Part shown: positions 54,880 to 64,000 of the stretch, in pieces | Numbering within the stretch: the stretch's first letter is position 1 | How the letters are laid out: each line of letters starts with the position of its first letter | Assembly: GCA_023055425.1 (NCBI GenBank) | Contig: JALGPY010000009.1 | Span: 52,452,616 to 52,516,615 of the forward strand | Direction: 5' to 3' | DNA from: Linanthus parryae | Taxonomy: Eukaryota > Streptophyta > Magnoliopsida > Ericales > Polemoniaceae | Length of the DNA: 64,000 bases | The notes under the pieces: generated by a model | Database searches by the model: none | Told to the model about the DNA's origin: nothing | Seen by the model: the letters and a program-made list of their open reading frames with translations, nothing else | Position numbers and translations under genes: made by a program

Positions 54880-57720
54880 GGACCAGTTGTATTCGCAGTT
54901 GGAAATCATAGTTTGTTGCGACGCTTGCGATTGAGATTGGCCGACATCTTGACCGGAAACACCAACTGGAGGATTCGGGCATGTAGTTCGATTGTGTCCG
55001 TATTCTTGGCATCTCCCGCACTTCTTTCGAACATTTTTGGAGCTCCCTTTTGGTTTTGTATCACCTTATGGAGGCATTACGTGGGCGTACTCTTGTGAGT
55101 TGACATTAACCACGGGCTCTTCATCATTTTCTTGCTTCACAATAATGTCCTTGAGACCCCGTATCATCAAGTCAACATGTTTTTGCCAATAGTCGTAAGT
55201 CTCTTGTGATGTTCCACCCATGTCACTAATCATCTCCATTCGTCCCTTCATGCAATCCCGACGAAATGCCTGGGTTTTTGGATCGTCACACCGTCTTATT
55301 TTTGGCTCCTGCATGGCTGGATCATTCTTGTAGAAGTCACTATCCGTCTTCTGCCATCGTTTCGATAACAAGTTTCCCGGAATGAATTGAACTCCTTTAT
55401 GAAAGAGCACAAAAATAATGTGGCCACAAACCATATGTGATGACTCAAACCTCTTGCAGGAACAGTAGAGCATGGTATTATCACGTTGACAGAAAACGGT
55501 GTGCTGCCAGGAAAAAGATCAAAGCTTTCAGATATTTTATTTGAAAGGGTAGATAGAAGTTATGAACATATAGATAATAATGAAAGTACTGGAAAGAACT
55601 GTGCTGTAAAATAAGGAAATAAGATATTTCAATTGACAATCTAGATTGATACCTAAATATTACAGATAACAGTTTAAAGCAGTCATAAGAGATAGTGTAT
55701 CATGTGAACTTACTAGAGATGCCATTTCCTTCTCCCTTGTGACATCGATTGCATCCATGTCATATTCTGGTATTTCTTCAACACCAATAGCTTTGTATTG
55801 ACTTGCCTTCCTGGCTTGCTCCCTGAACTTCGCAAACACAGCCCTAGTGTAAAACATGGCCGCATGCTCTTCAAGTAGCTTAAATTGGCTTGTTAGGACA
55901 GGAAGTGATTGGTCAGAAGTACAATGTTGGCCTCGCTCGTTCTCACGAAGCTTCTCGATACCCCGCATGATTCCCTTAATAAGATCGAGGAGATTGTTCT
56001 TGCAGTTCAAATATTGTTCGAAAAATTTGTTGATACTCTCACACCTTTGTGTAGTTGTCTGACCGCCGAAAAAAAATTCCTTGAGAAAAGCCTCTGCCCA
56101 TAAGTTGCGCGTCATGTAGGCACCCGTTACCCACCGCTTGTTCGCAATACCCCACTTGTCTACCATGTATTGCCAATCATCGTTCCATTGGTTAACATCG
56201 GATGTCTTGCTCAAGCATTTTCGAAAGTCCTTCATAAATTCTGACCCCAACTTTAAGGTTCCTTCGGCATTGCGACATAGATGCCATGCACACAAACGAT
56301 GCTTCGCTAGTGGAAGAACTTCCGCAATAGCGGCTTTCATTGCCAAGTCTCCATCGGTTATGACCGATATGGGTACCTTTTTATCCATTGCTTCTAGGAA
56401 GCATTTTAATACCCATTTGTACGATTCCATGGTCTCATCTTGTAGAACTGCAACTGTGAAAAGGCACGTCTGAAAGTGATTGTTAACACCGGAGAGTATG
56501 ACAAGAGGCTTTAGGTACATGTTGGTTTTGTAGGTGGAGTCAAGCACCAAAACATCTCCAAACCTTACATAATCTCGTTTGCATCTCTCGTCACGCCAGA
56601 AAATGCTTTTGTAACTGTTGATTTTCACCCAACTGGAAACTGAAAAACAAATATATTTGTTTCAGGAATCTGGATAGTATCGATAAGCACGTAGACAATT
56701 ATTGTAAACCAACATGAAACAGTATAGTAATTTGATATACCATATAGAAATCTAAGGCATATAGAGCAGAACAACAAACAATTGGACAATATTTCAAACA
56801 ATACCTTTTGAATACACCCCCGTGGGTATGCTCAAGGGTGTCAATGTATTGCAAGGCCAGCTGCCCATCTCCAGAGTTAGAGTAAGCCTTTCTCAATGAC
56901 TGTAACTTGTTGTACAGGTCTTTGACAGTGTTACCAACTTTGGCGTAACCACCGGCTTGTGAGACCATTAATTGGAATGCTTCACAAGTTCTTATACCCA
57001 CTTCCCTTAGTGAAATAACGTGTTTCAAATCATGTTGACTGACCTTCCTATGACACCTAAGCTTGTGTGTTACTTTGGGGTCCGCTAGGGGATGCGAGTG
57101 CTCAGAAGTGACTTGCTTAACACGAAACTGTTCGTTCGGGGTAGATCGAGCAATACGAATTCGTGCTGGAAAGTCACATCTAGTGTCATTCTTATGCTCT
57201 CTCTTCCTCTCAGGTCTTAAGTAGCACTTCTTTAATCGATGGCCTTGTCGGGCACATACGAAGATTCTTGACTTGATTTGTTGTCCGTATTTGTCAAAAC
57301 ACCTACGGTTATCCCTCCGAATGCCGAATCCATTTACAAATGCATACAAAAGGTACCAATCGTACGCCTCTTCTTCGCTATTGAACCTCTTCTCCATGAT
57401 TTGTTCTTCAGAGAGTGATCCCTCTGAAACAAGAAGCACATTTATAAGTAACGAGTGCACTACATCATACTCTTAATAAAAAACATCCAATAATATATCT
57501 TACCGTTCACTATATCATTATCGTGTATGACATTGGAGAAATCTGCGTCATCATCAGTGGGAGGAGGCTATTTGAGATCAAACTTCCTCTTAGGAGATGC
57601 ATTCACCTCTGTTTCCACGTTGTTTGAAATACCATCTGGACAGTTGCCACAATTTTCTGGAAGGTATGAGCTATTATCTGCAGGAACATGTAACCCAAAC
57701 ACAACACTATTTTCCTCCAT
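54880..57720 (-). pseudogene. FAR1/MULE transposase-type gene, four exons, two stops
   Basis: Exons 57504-57720, 56805-57423, 55714-56632 and from 55503 leftwards; GT/AG introns and phases all agree. Exon 2 holds the FAR1 DNA-binding domain (EEAYDWYLLYAFVNGFGIRR, CDFPARIRI). Exon 3 holds the MULE transposase core: VLDSTYKTN (first D), VITDGDLAMK (second D), CAWHLCRN and QRCESINKFF (E). Exon 4 has a SWIM finger CSCKRFESSHMVCGH, then past an in-frame TAA (55066-55068) a knuckle CGRCQEYGHNRTTC. Another in-frame TAG is at 57568-57570 in exon 1. All catalytic and zinc residues survive, so inactivation looks recent, or the gene is read in another way. It could be an autonomous MULE of the Jittery/FAR1 type or a domesticated FRS transcription-factor gene. 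GGATAAAAA repeats on both sides favour a transposon. Confidence 0.85.
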
Positions 57721-58042
57721 TGTTTTGGAGGAGAATGCAGAGAGTTGTAGTTCAAAATGAGAGTTGTTTGTTCAGTTCAAACTGATAATTCAGAATGCAA
57801 AGAGTTGGATGATTATTATCATTGGAAATTACATTAGCATTGGAAACAACATAAATCTTTAATGTTGCGGCTCAAGGCCTGATAGTTATCATTAGCACGC
57901 CCAAATTAATGCTCTCCAGTAAATAATGAAGAAGAAATACATATTAAACATTGAATTCTGTTTTGACAGACATTGTGACTCTCTGGATAGAAACACAAAA
58001 CAGATAGAATGCAAATTAAGCGTATTAGACATTTTTAACCAT
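57721..58042. promoter_or_regulatory. Intergenic region upstream of the FAR1-type gene
   Basis: Divergent spacer between the FAR1-type gene and the telomere-like block. No clear TATA box. Confidence 0.4.
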
Positions 58043-58077
58043 AAACCCTAAACCCTAAACCCTAAACCCTAAACCCT
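58043..58077. repeat. Interstitial telomeric repeat, (AAACCCT)5
   Basis: Five perfect copies of the plant telomere unit, 35 bp, between two divergent genes. Confidence 0.97.
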
Positions 58078-58393
58078 TCTGGATAAAAATGTAAAACATA
58101 CAAATCCGATAGCTGTCTCGGATAAAAATACAAAGCAACTGGATTGGAGATATAATTGTCTTTCTCCATGACATGTCTCGTCTGCTGCAAAAAAGTAACT
58201 GCCCTGAAACCTCCACCATTGATGGCAGTTGGGTTCCCAATTCAGTCATCATCTCAACTTGTCAATTCAATTCAAATTTGATTTGAATCTCTCACATCAA
58301 ACTCTCAAACTCTCTCTTCATCTTCTGCAACCACCACAGACCTCTCTCTCTCATCCAAACTCTCATCTTCTCTACTTCATCTTCTGCAATTTC

Positions 58394-59202
58394 ATGGATC
58401 CCATTGATGAATCCGTTTCTCCTTCAAAAATCACGATGGATGTTTGTGATGAAGTGAACAAGTCGATTACAATGGATGTTGAAGAAAGTGGGCATGTCTC
58501 TGAAACTACAGAGGTTCCTCCGGCGACCACCGAATCCCAAAATGAAGAGGAAATCGATGCAACTCCGGAGACCTCCATACCGGAAAGTAAAGACGAAAAC
58601 ACAGATCTAACTGCAAATCCGCCAGTAAATACTTCAAGCGCTGTAGAAACTGAAGAAACCGAAGAGACAATCGGAGTACCATATAACAACAAAGAGCAGG
58701 AAGACATCATCCAAGGCGGGGAAGAAACTGAAGAGACTCAAAAACCAGTGGATCAAATTGATGAACCTCAGGACACAACCGGTGCACTAGCCACAGGTAT
58801 TCCAACTTCTGAACTTGCTTTGTGTGTTTTTGATGGATTGAAACCCACCGGTGACCATTTACCGCCGAATTTAGGGTCTGGAGAAGGTGGGAATGTAGGG
58901 GATGGAGAAGGTGATAATGTGGAGAAACCACAGGAATTTCACAAGGAAAACCCTACCCCAGCCCCAAAATCCCAAACTGAAACCGAAGAAGGTAGCCGGA
59001 AAAGCCCTAGACTGAAGAGAAGGCTGGACTTCAACAAAGAACAAGTCATACCAAAGAGGAAACAGATAAAGCAAGCAAAACCAACCAGGGTAGTAATACA
59101 ACAGAAAGAAACCAAGAAAACAATGAAGAAGAGGAAGGAAAGAGACCCAAGCCCACATGAGGATATTGACCACACTGAAGAGGTTGCTCTGGAACTGTAC
59201 AT
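58394..59202 (+). CDS. Acidic/basic nuclear-type protein, first exon; gene cut by Tat-2
   Basis: From ATG 58394 (MDPIDESVSPSK) about 270 codons lead to a splice donor AT|GTGAGT at 59203. The N-terminal two thirds are rich in Glu, Thr and Pro with repeated EETEET motifs. The C-terminal third is basic with nuclear-localisation-like runs (SPRLKRRLDF, KKTMKKRKERD). It may be a chromatin or transposon accessory protein; no domain is recognised. A 5' UTR with CT-rich runs (58300-58375) precedes it. An acceptor-like TTTGTGCAG ends at 59538, one base before the Tat-2 LTR, so exon 2 was hit by the insertion or lies beyond the window. It may belong to the same transposon as the divergent FAR1-type gene. 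A TTG-initiated upstream extension is not supported. Confidence 0.55.
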
Positions 59203-59539
59203 GTGAGTTATTTCATATCCGTTCAAAGTTTCTGTCTGCAAATTATGAATTCTTGTCTAGAACGTTTACAATTCTATCCACCATATGTATCCTGTTTGGT
59301 TGGTCCAATTGTGCATACTGTAGATCTATAATATTCTCAGAGCATACTAAAAAGTTTACATTTATATCCATAATTTGTATCCTGTTTGGTTGGTCCAATT
59401 ATGCACACTGTAGCTCTATAATCTTCTCAGAGCATACTACATATTTTACATTTCTATCCATCATATGTATCCTTCAAACAATTCATCGTCTGTTTTAAAC
59501 TGTGTTCTATGAGTTTTACTAGGAAGTTGTTTGTGCAGC
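59203..59539 (+). other. Presumed intron with 90-bp tandem repeats
   Basis: Units 59264-59353 and 59354-59443, plus a partial third to about 59472, each with TCCTGTTTGGTTGGTCCAAT and TCTCAGAGCATACTA. Donor-like GTGAGT at 59203 and acceptor-like GTGCAG at 59533-59538. Confidence 0.65.
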
Positions 59540-60165
59540 TGTAGATAGTGCTTTTGAGCTGACAAATCTTGGCCACGTGGCAACCATCCAGCACACCATA
59601 TTGTGCTCCACACACACTGGATCACCAGCCGAGCTGATCCATGTGGGGGCTGCGAGACAGAGCCCTCGCATACCACTGCACGGGACTTGTAGGGACTTAG
59701 TGGTTTGGAGGCTAGAGTAAGCCCTGTCGCGTGCGAGCCAAGCCCGCACGCGACCTTTAGTAACTGTTTTGAGAGATTTATGGCACGAGCTCCATAAACC
59801 CGGTCAATCCGGTCAAACCCGGTCAACCTCGTAACGGTTCCGGTATTCGCGCACCACGTGCTGTAACGGTCTCTATATACTCGGACGAACGTGCCGTTAT
59901 GGTTAAGCTAATTAAGCCGCCATCAATGGGCGCATTAACCACACTACAACGGTCATGTTCTCTGCTATATATAGGACGTTAACCTTTCCATACAAAGGAG
60001 AACACACTGGCCATACGCGGAAGCTCTGCCAAACCTCTGTCTCTCTCTCAGACATTGCTACTGCCTTACTCTCTCCCTACACACAACCCCACTCTTCCTG
60101 TGCGATCCTTGATCCTCTATATACGGTGTACACGGAGGTCTCCCCGCCGGAATCTCTTGTGCACA
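59540..60165 (+). repeat. Tat-2 5' LTR
   Basis: Starts TGTAGATAGTGC and ends TCTTGTGCACA. GC inverted repeat at 59726-59754, TATA-like CTCTATATACTCGG near 59871 and GCTATATATAGG near 59963. Confidence 0.9.
59726..59754. repeat. GC inverted repeat in the Tat-2 LTR
   Basis: Arms GTCGCGTGCG and CGCACGCGAC with a 9-base spacer. Compared with Tat-1, one base in each arm changed so that pairing is kept. Confidence 0.9.
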
Positions 60166-60168
60166 TTT

Positions 60169-60186
60169 TGGTGAACCCGACGTGAA
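60169..60186 (+). other. Tat-2 primer-binding site
   Basis: TTGGTGAACCCGACGTGA shortly after the LTR end, the same as in Tat-1. Confidence 0.7.
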
Positions 60187-60205
60187 CTTACCAACAAAAG
60201 CAACC

Positions 60206-62818
60206 ATGTCTCAGGAGGATGATATCAGCAACATGTCGCCCTCCACCGAAGCTCCCTCGGGAGATGAAACCCGTCGTACTCCTACCACTCCCGGCGAGAC
60301 ACCGACGCTAGAGTCTTTGGATGCCACTGTCCAAAGTCAGGCGAAAGCTCTCAAGGCTCAATCTGCGCAATTGGAACGGATCTTGGCCGTTCTGGGCACC
60401 CTTGCGCCAAATCCTTCATCACCCGCCGCCGTCTCTAAAGGAGGAGGAGCTCCTACCGCTCCGGGACTGGGAGTGTCAACCACACCTCCCAACCCCAATC
60501 TGCAGACTCCGCCGGCGACTACGCAGCTGCCTTCGATTCAGGGGTCAACAGCTCAGATGTTGCCTCTCGCTGCTCACACTCCTCAGCCCTCGGCTTTGGC
60601 GTCTAACCCAACTCTGCAGTACCCTTTGCCTCCTCCAACGGCAATCTGGGGGAATGCGAGTAGTCAATATGTTCCCAATCCCCCGACGGCGTATGTGTCA
60701 CCCCCGCCTGCGGCAACCCCTCCGTCAACTACCGAGGGGAGCATTCCAGAATGCATGACGTCTCTGCAGAAGCGCATGGACACTATTCTGGCTCATCAGT
60801 AATTCGCGGATACCATTATCCCGAAGTTAGACAACGATCCACCTATTCCACGAGAGATCTATCTCATGCCTAACCCGGCAGGGTACAAGGCCCCTAAATG
60901 GGATAAGTTCGAGGATGTCAATGGAAACGCTCATGAGCATGTCATGCGTTTCATTGATGTCATGGGGCCATATGGAGCTGATCCCAAATTGCTGATGCGA
61001 GAGTTCCCGAAATCTCTAGGGAACGTAGCGTACAAATGGTACCGAACATTGGAAGCCGGATCCGTGAAGACTTGGGACGACATGGTCCAGAAATTCTACA
61101 CCAAGTTCTTCCAGATGGAAGAAAAGGTGACGATGATCCATCTCTCGAGAATGTATCATAAGCGCGAGGAGGACGGGATCACTTTCATCAAGAAATTCAG
61201 GGCGAAGTCCTTGGAATGCAAAGATCCAATGCTCGAAAGCTGGCTCGTAGAAATATGCCTGTAGTGCATGCGAGATGAATACAAAGGTATGCTCATCAAT
61301 TTGCAAACACCTACGTTTTCAAAGCTAATCGAGTGCACGAAGAACATCGAGCCTATAGTCGAGAGGCAGAAAAAGAAGAACGCCCCGGAGCGATCTTCGA
61401 GCGGCACCACCTACAAGATCGGGAGATTCAGTTACAAGAGGGGACGCGAAGCTGAGGTCAATACAGTTTCACCCCAGAAGCAAGTGAAGGTTGTGAGCTT
61501 CGACGTGCCACCCCTGCCATGCTCGGTAGAGGAGGCAAGCGACCTCTGCAGGCAGTGGTGCAAGGACGGTGTCCTACCGCCGCTCGAAAAGACACCCTCC
61601 AAGGAGATGGTGAGGGACCCTAAGTGGTGCGAGTACCATGGCAAGGTCATGCACCCCACAACGGAATGTAAAAAGCTCAGGTTTACATTCGACCAGAAGA
61701 TGAAGAACGGCGAGCTAATCGTCAGCGATCACAGGAAGGACGTGCGCAACAACCCACTTCCTGCTCATACAGAGCAAGGCTCGAAAGGCAAAGAGGTCGC
61801 CATGATCTCGATAGTAGACTTGGAAGAAGTCGCAGAGGATGGTCTACCCATCGTTGCCGAGGTCCATGAAGACGAAGACTACAGCATGGACACGGAGGAT
61901 GAACGTGCCGACCGGATGAAAGGGTCGCATGGTTTCAGCAGATTCTTCGACGAGATGAATTTCTCGGAGAAATGCCGGACAGATATGACGAAAGCGATCT
62001 TGATAATAGCGGAGGACTACGAGGAGGATCTTGTAGTGTCCAACGGGAAAGTCATCAGGGCGTCTCGCTCCACAGAAAAGATTATGACCTTTTCTGCCAA
62101 CGACAAGAAGACAGACGCGAGCCACCAGAGGCCTCTGTATGTGACGGCCATCATTAATGGCGTCGAGTTCAAACGAGCGTTCGTCGATGGAGGAGCAGCG
62201 GTCAACGTCGTTTCGCTCCACACACTGAAGCTAGCAAGGATCCCCGAGCATAAGATCGTCAGGCGTCCATCTCCGCTGATGGGATTCGGAAGCGACTCTA
62301 GAATGACGATCGGATGGATCCGCCTGGGCGTTCAGATTGGCAAAATCAAGTGCTCAGCAAAGTTCTATGTCATAGACGCGAACACCACGTACCACATGAT
62401 CATAGGCCGATCCTGGATTCATCGCTTCGATGCAGTTCCTTCAACGGCTCACCAGGTTATGAAAGCTATCTGGAATGACAGAATAGTTGAGATACCGGCT
62501 TCGACGAACCCATTCAACTTGGATGAAGCACATCTTAGCGAGGCAGTGTGGTTCACCGAAATGGCGGACGAGCAAACACCGGGACCATTCAACCCTACTC
62601 CTTTGCCTCTATGGGAGGACATCAAGGACCAGTCACCCGCGGGCGTAATGGTGACAAGGGAAGATGCCAAGGAAAAGCCGCCTACACGCGAAGAGGCGCC
62701 GCGTATCGCATATCATCGAAAGAATGTGTATACCTTGAAGAGAATCGCAAAGCATGACCCCGAAGGCAAAGAGATAGAGAGCTTCTACGCCAATGGGAAG
62801 AAGTGCTATCGCATATGA
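60206..62818 (+). pseudogene. Tat-2 gag-protease with two nonsense codons
   Basis: A single frame of 870 codons from ATG 60206 (MSQEDDISNMS). N-terminal coiled segment (LDATVQSQAKALKAQSAQLE), Pro-rich linker, then the gag core (about 60866-61450: MPNPAGYKAPKWDKF, HEHVMRFIDVMG, MREFPKSLGNVAYKWYRT). A CxxH..HxxxxC knuckle (CEYHGKVMHPTTEC) lies near 61630-61670. The protease region follows at about 62120-62450, with AFVDGGAAVNVVSLHTL as active-site block and HMIIGRSWIHRFD. Ends KKCYRI-stop. In-frame TAA at 60800-60802 and TAG at 61262-61264 would stop gag early; Tat-1 has sense codons (Gln) at the second site. The rest is clean, so the copy is only slightly decayed. Confidence 0.9.
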
Positions 62819-64000
62819 AGGTGCGCGGGGATGTCCTCACACGAGCATGGGGATATCCCTGGGCAAATCAATCAAATTGAGCAAATCGCTCTGACGGAAA
62901 AGCCAGTACGGGGGGCTCCAGACGAGAAACTCAAAGAAGCACCTGAATGCATGGAAGACAGGCCCAGACCACAAAAGCAAGAGCTAAAGGATGTGTTCCT
63001 CAGCCCGAACGAGGAAAAGAAAAGGCCAGTCTTTCTAAGTGCGGACCTCACAAGCGAAGAGGAGCAAGGGCTGCTACAACTCCTAACTGAATACAAGGAT
63101 GTGTTCGCATGGGAATATGATGAGATGCCAGGTCTGGATACAAGCATCACCATGCACCGTTTAGACATCATCCCGGGGTCTAAACCAGTAAAGCAGAGTA
63201 CAAGGAGCTTCAGGCCGGAGCTTAACGTGAAAATCAAGCAGGAGATTGTCAAACTCCTAGATGCCAAGTTCATAGAGCCGAACCACCATCCCACATTGCT
63301 GGCCAACATCGTGCCAGTAGTGAAAAAGAACGGACAGCTCCGCATCTGCGTGGACTTCCGAGATCTCAATCGCTTATGTCCCAAGGACGATTTCCCACTG
63401 CCCAATATCGATTTGCTTATCGATTCAACAGCGGGCCATCGCATGTTCAGTTTCATGGACGGCTTCAGCGGGTACAACCAAATCAAGATGGACCCCGAAG
63501 ATGCTCGGAAAACTGCGTTCATCACTCCAGTGGGGGTGTTCAACTACACAGTGATGCCGTTTGGTCTCAAAAACGCAGGTGCAACCTATCAGCGGGCCAT
63601 GATGGCTCTGTTCCACGACATGATGCATAAAGAAGTGGAATTCTATGTGGACGACCTGGTTGTTAAATCCAAGCACGAAGCAGATCACCTCGCGGATCTA
63701 CGAAAGGTGTTCAATAGATGTAGAAGCTTTCAGCTGAAGATGAATCCCATGAAATGCGCATTCGGGGTAACCTCGGGGAAGTTCTTGGGATGCGTATTTC
63801 ATCGCCAAGGAATCGAGCCTGACCCTGCGAAAGTGTCAGCTATCACTGGTATGACGCCACCTCATAACCAGAGTACCTTGAAAACATTCTTGGGGAAGCT
63901 ATCATATCTGCGAAGATTCATCCCAGCGATCGCAGAAATCACCTGTTGTTTTAGCGTTCTCCTCAAGAAGGACGCCGCGTACAACTGGGCTCCGGAGCAC
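62819..64000 (+). CDS. Tat-2 pol (reverse transcriptase), open to the window end
   Basis: Same frame as gag-pro, separated from it by one TGA (62816-62818), with an ATG at 62831. A charged linker, PECMEDRPRPQ and KKRPVFLSADL, precedes the RT. RT blocks: EYDEMPGLDTSITMHRLDI, NHHPTLLANIVPVVKKNGQL, VDFRDLNRLCPKDDFPLPNID, FSFMDGFSGYNQIKMDP, MPFGLKNAGATYQRAM, catalytic FYVDDLVVKSKHEADH (about 63640) and FLGKLSYLRRFIPAIAEIT at the start of the connection/RNase H region. No stop or frameshift seen in 394 codons. RNase H and integrase lie outside. Confidence 0.92.

Larger units (their letters stand above)
59540..64000 (+). mobile_element. Tat-type Ty3/gypsy retrotransposon Tat-2, cut by the window end
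   Basis: 5' LTR 59540-60165, PBS, gag-pro 60206-62818 and pol 62819 to the last base. Better preserved than Tat-1: one continuous gag-pro frame with only two nonsense codons and an open RT. The left target site is GCAGC (59535-59539); the right end is outside the window. Insertion interrupts the acidic/basic protein gene. Confidence 0.93.

Noticed and set aside
1..64000. CRISPR arrays, rRNA genes, prokaryotic operons
   Set aside because: No spaced repeat arrays or rRNA motifs; gene structure with introns and LTR elements is that of a plant.

Overview
This is a repeat-dominated piece of a plant nuclear genome, probably a eudicot. Evidence for a plant: a perfect CCCTAAA interstitial telomere block, a CLE peptide gene, a two-exon defensin-like gene, Copia and Ty3/gypsy retrotransposons of the Tat, Athila and Tekay-like types, hAT and Tourist-like MITEs, and a FAR1/MULE gene. 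There is no prokaryotic or viral genome organisation. I cannot name the species from sequence alone.

Layout. Positions 1-1 kb: a minus-strand Copia end (gag start, PBS, LTR). 1.0-2.6 kb: an old short LTR-type element. 3.1-3.5 kb: a defensin-like (cysteine-rich secreted peptide) gene. 5-13.5 kb: AT-rich intergenic DNA holding a SINE, a solo LTR with a perfect 5-bp target duplication, two Tourist-like MITEs and a hAT MITE. 15.3-15.5 kb: a CLE signalling-peptide gene on the minus strand.

16.0-46.0 kb is one nest of retrotransposons. A decayed Tat element (16003-46023) carries a Copia element in its pol region (20521 to about 27150). In its 3' LTR sits a non-autonomous Athila-like element (27789-45549). 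That element's gag is split by a very young gag-only LTR element with 3.2-kb LTRs (30283-38420). Target-site duplications are perfect for the two innermost elements (CTCAA, GCATT) and approximate for the Tat (TTTTC/CTTTC), so the order of events can be read directly. A tandem duplication of the Tat LTR end plus flank follows at 46.2-46.9 kb.

46-51 kb is a decayed minus-strand LINE with an unrelated insert that may be of mitochondrial origin. 51.3-52.2 kb is a non-autonomous hAT element. 52.9-53.7 kb holds two ultrashort tRNA-derived SINEs and an RNase H-like pseudogene. 54.6-59.2 kb holds a four-exon FAR1/MULE transposase-type gene broken by two stops and, divergent from it, the first exon of an acidic/basic nuclear-type protein gene. 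That gene is cut by a second Tat element (59540 to the window end), whose gag-pro has two nonsense codons but whose pol is open to the last base.

Only two loci look like intact host genes (defensin-like and CLE). Nearly everything else is mobile DNA. The most unusual items are the young gag-only element with an intron-like LTR leader, covarying palindromes in Tat LTRs, palindrome clusters at comparable places in different LTR families, an antisense plant-mobile-domain ORF in a Tat element, and a family of 80-99 bp SINEs.
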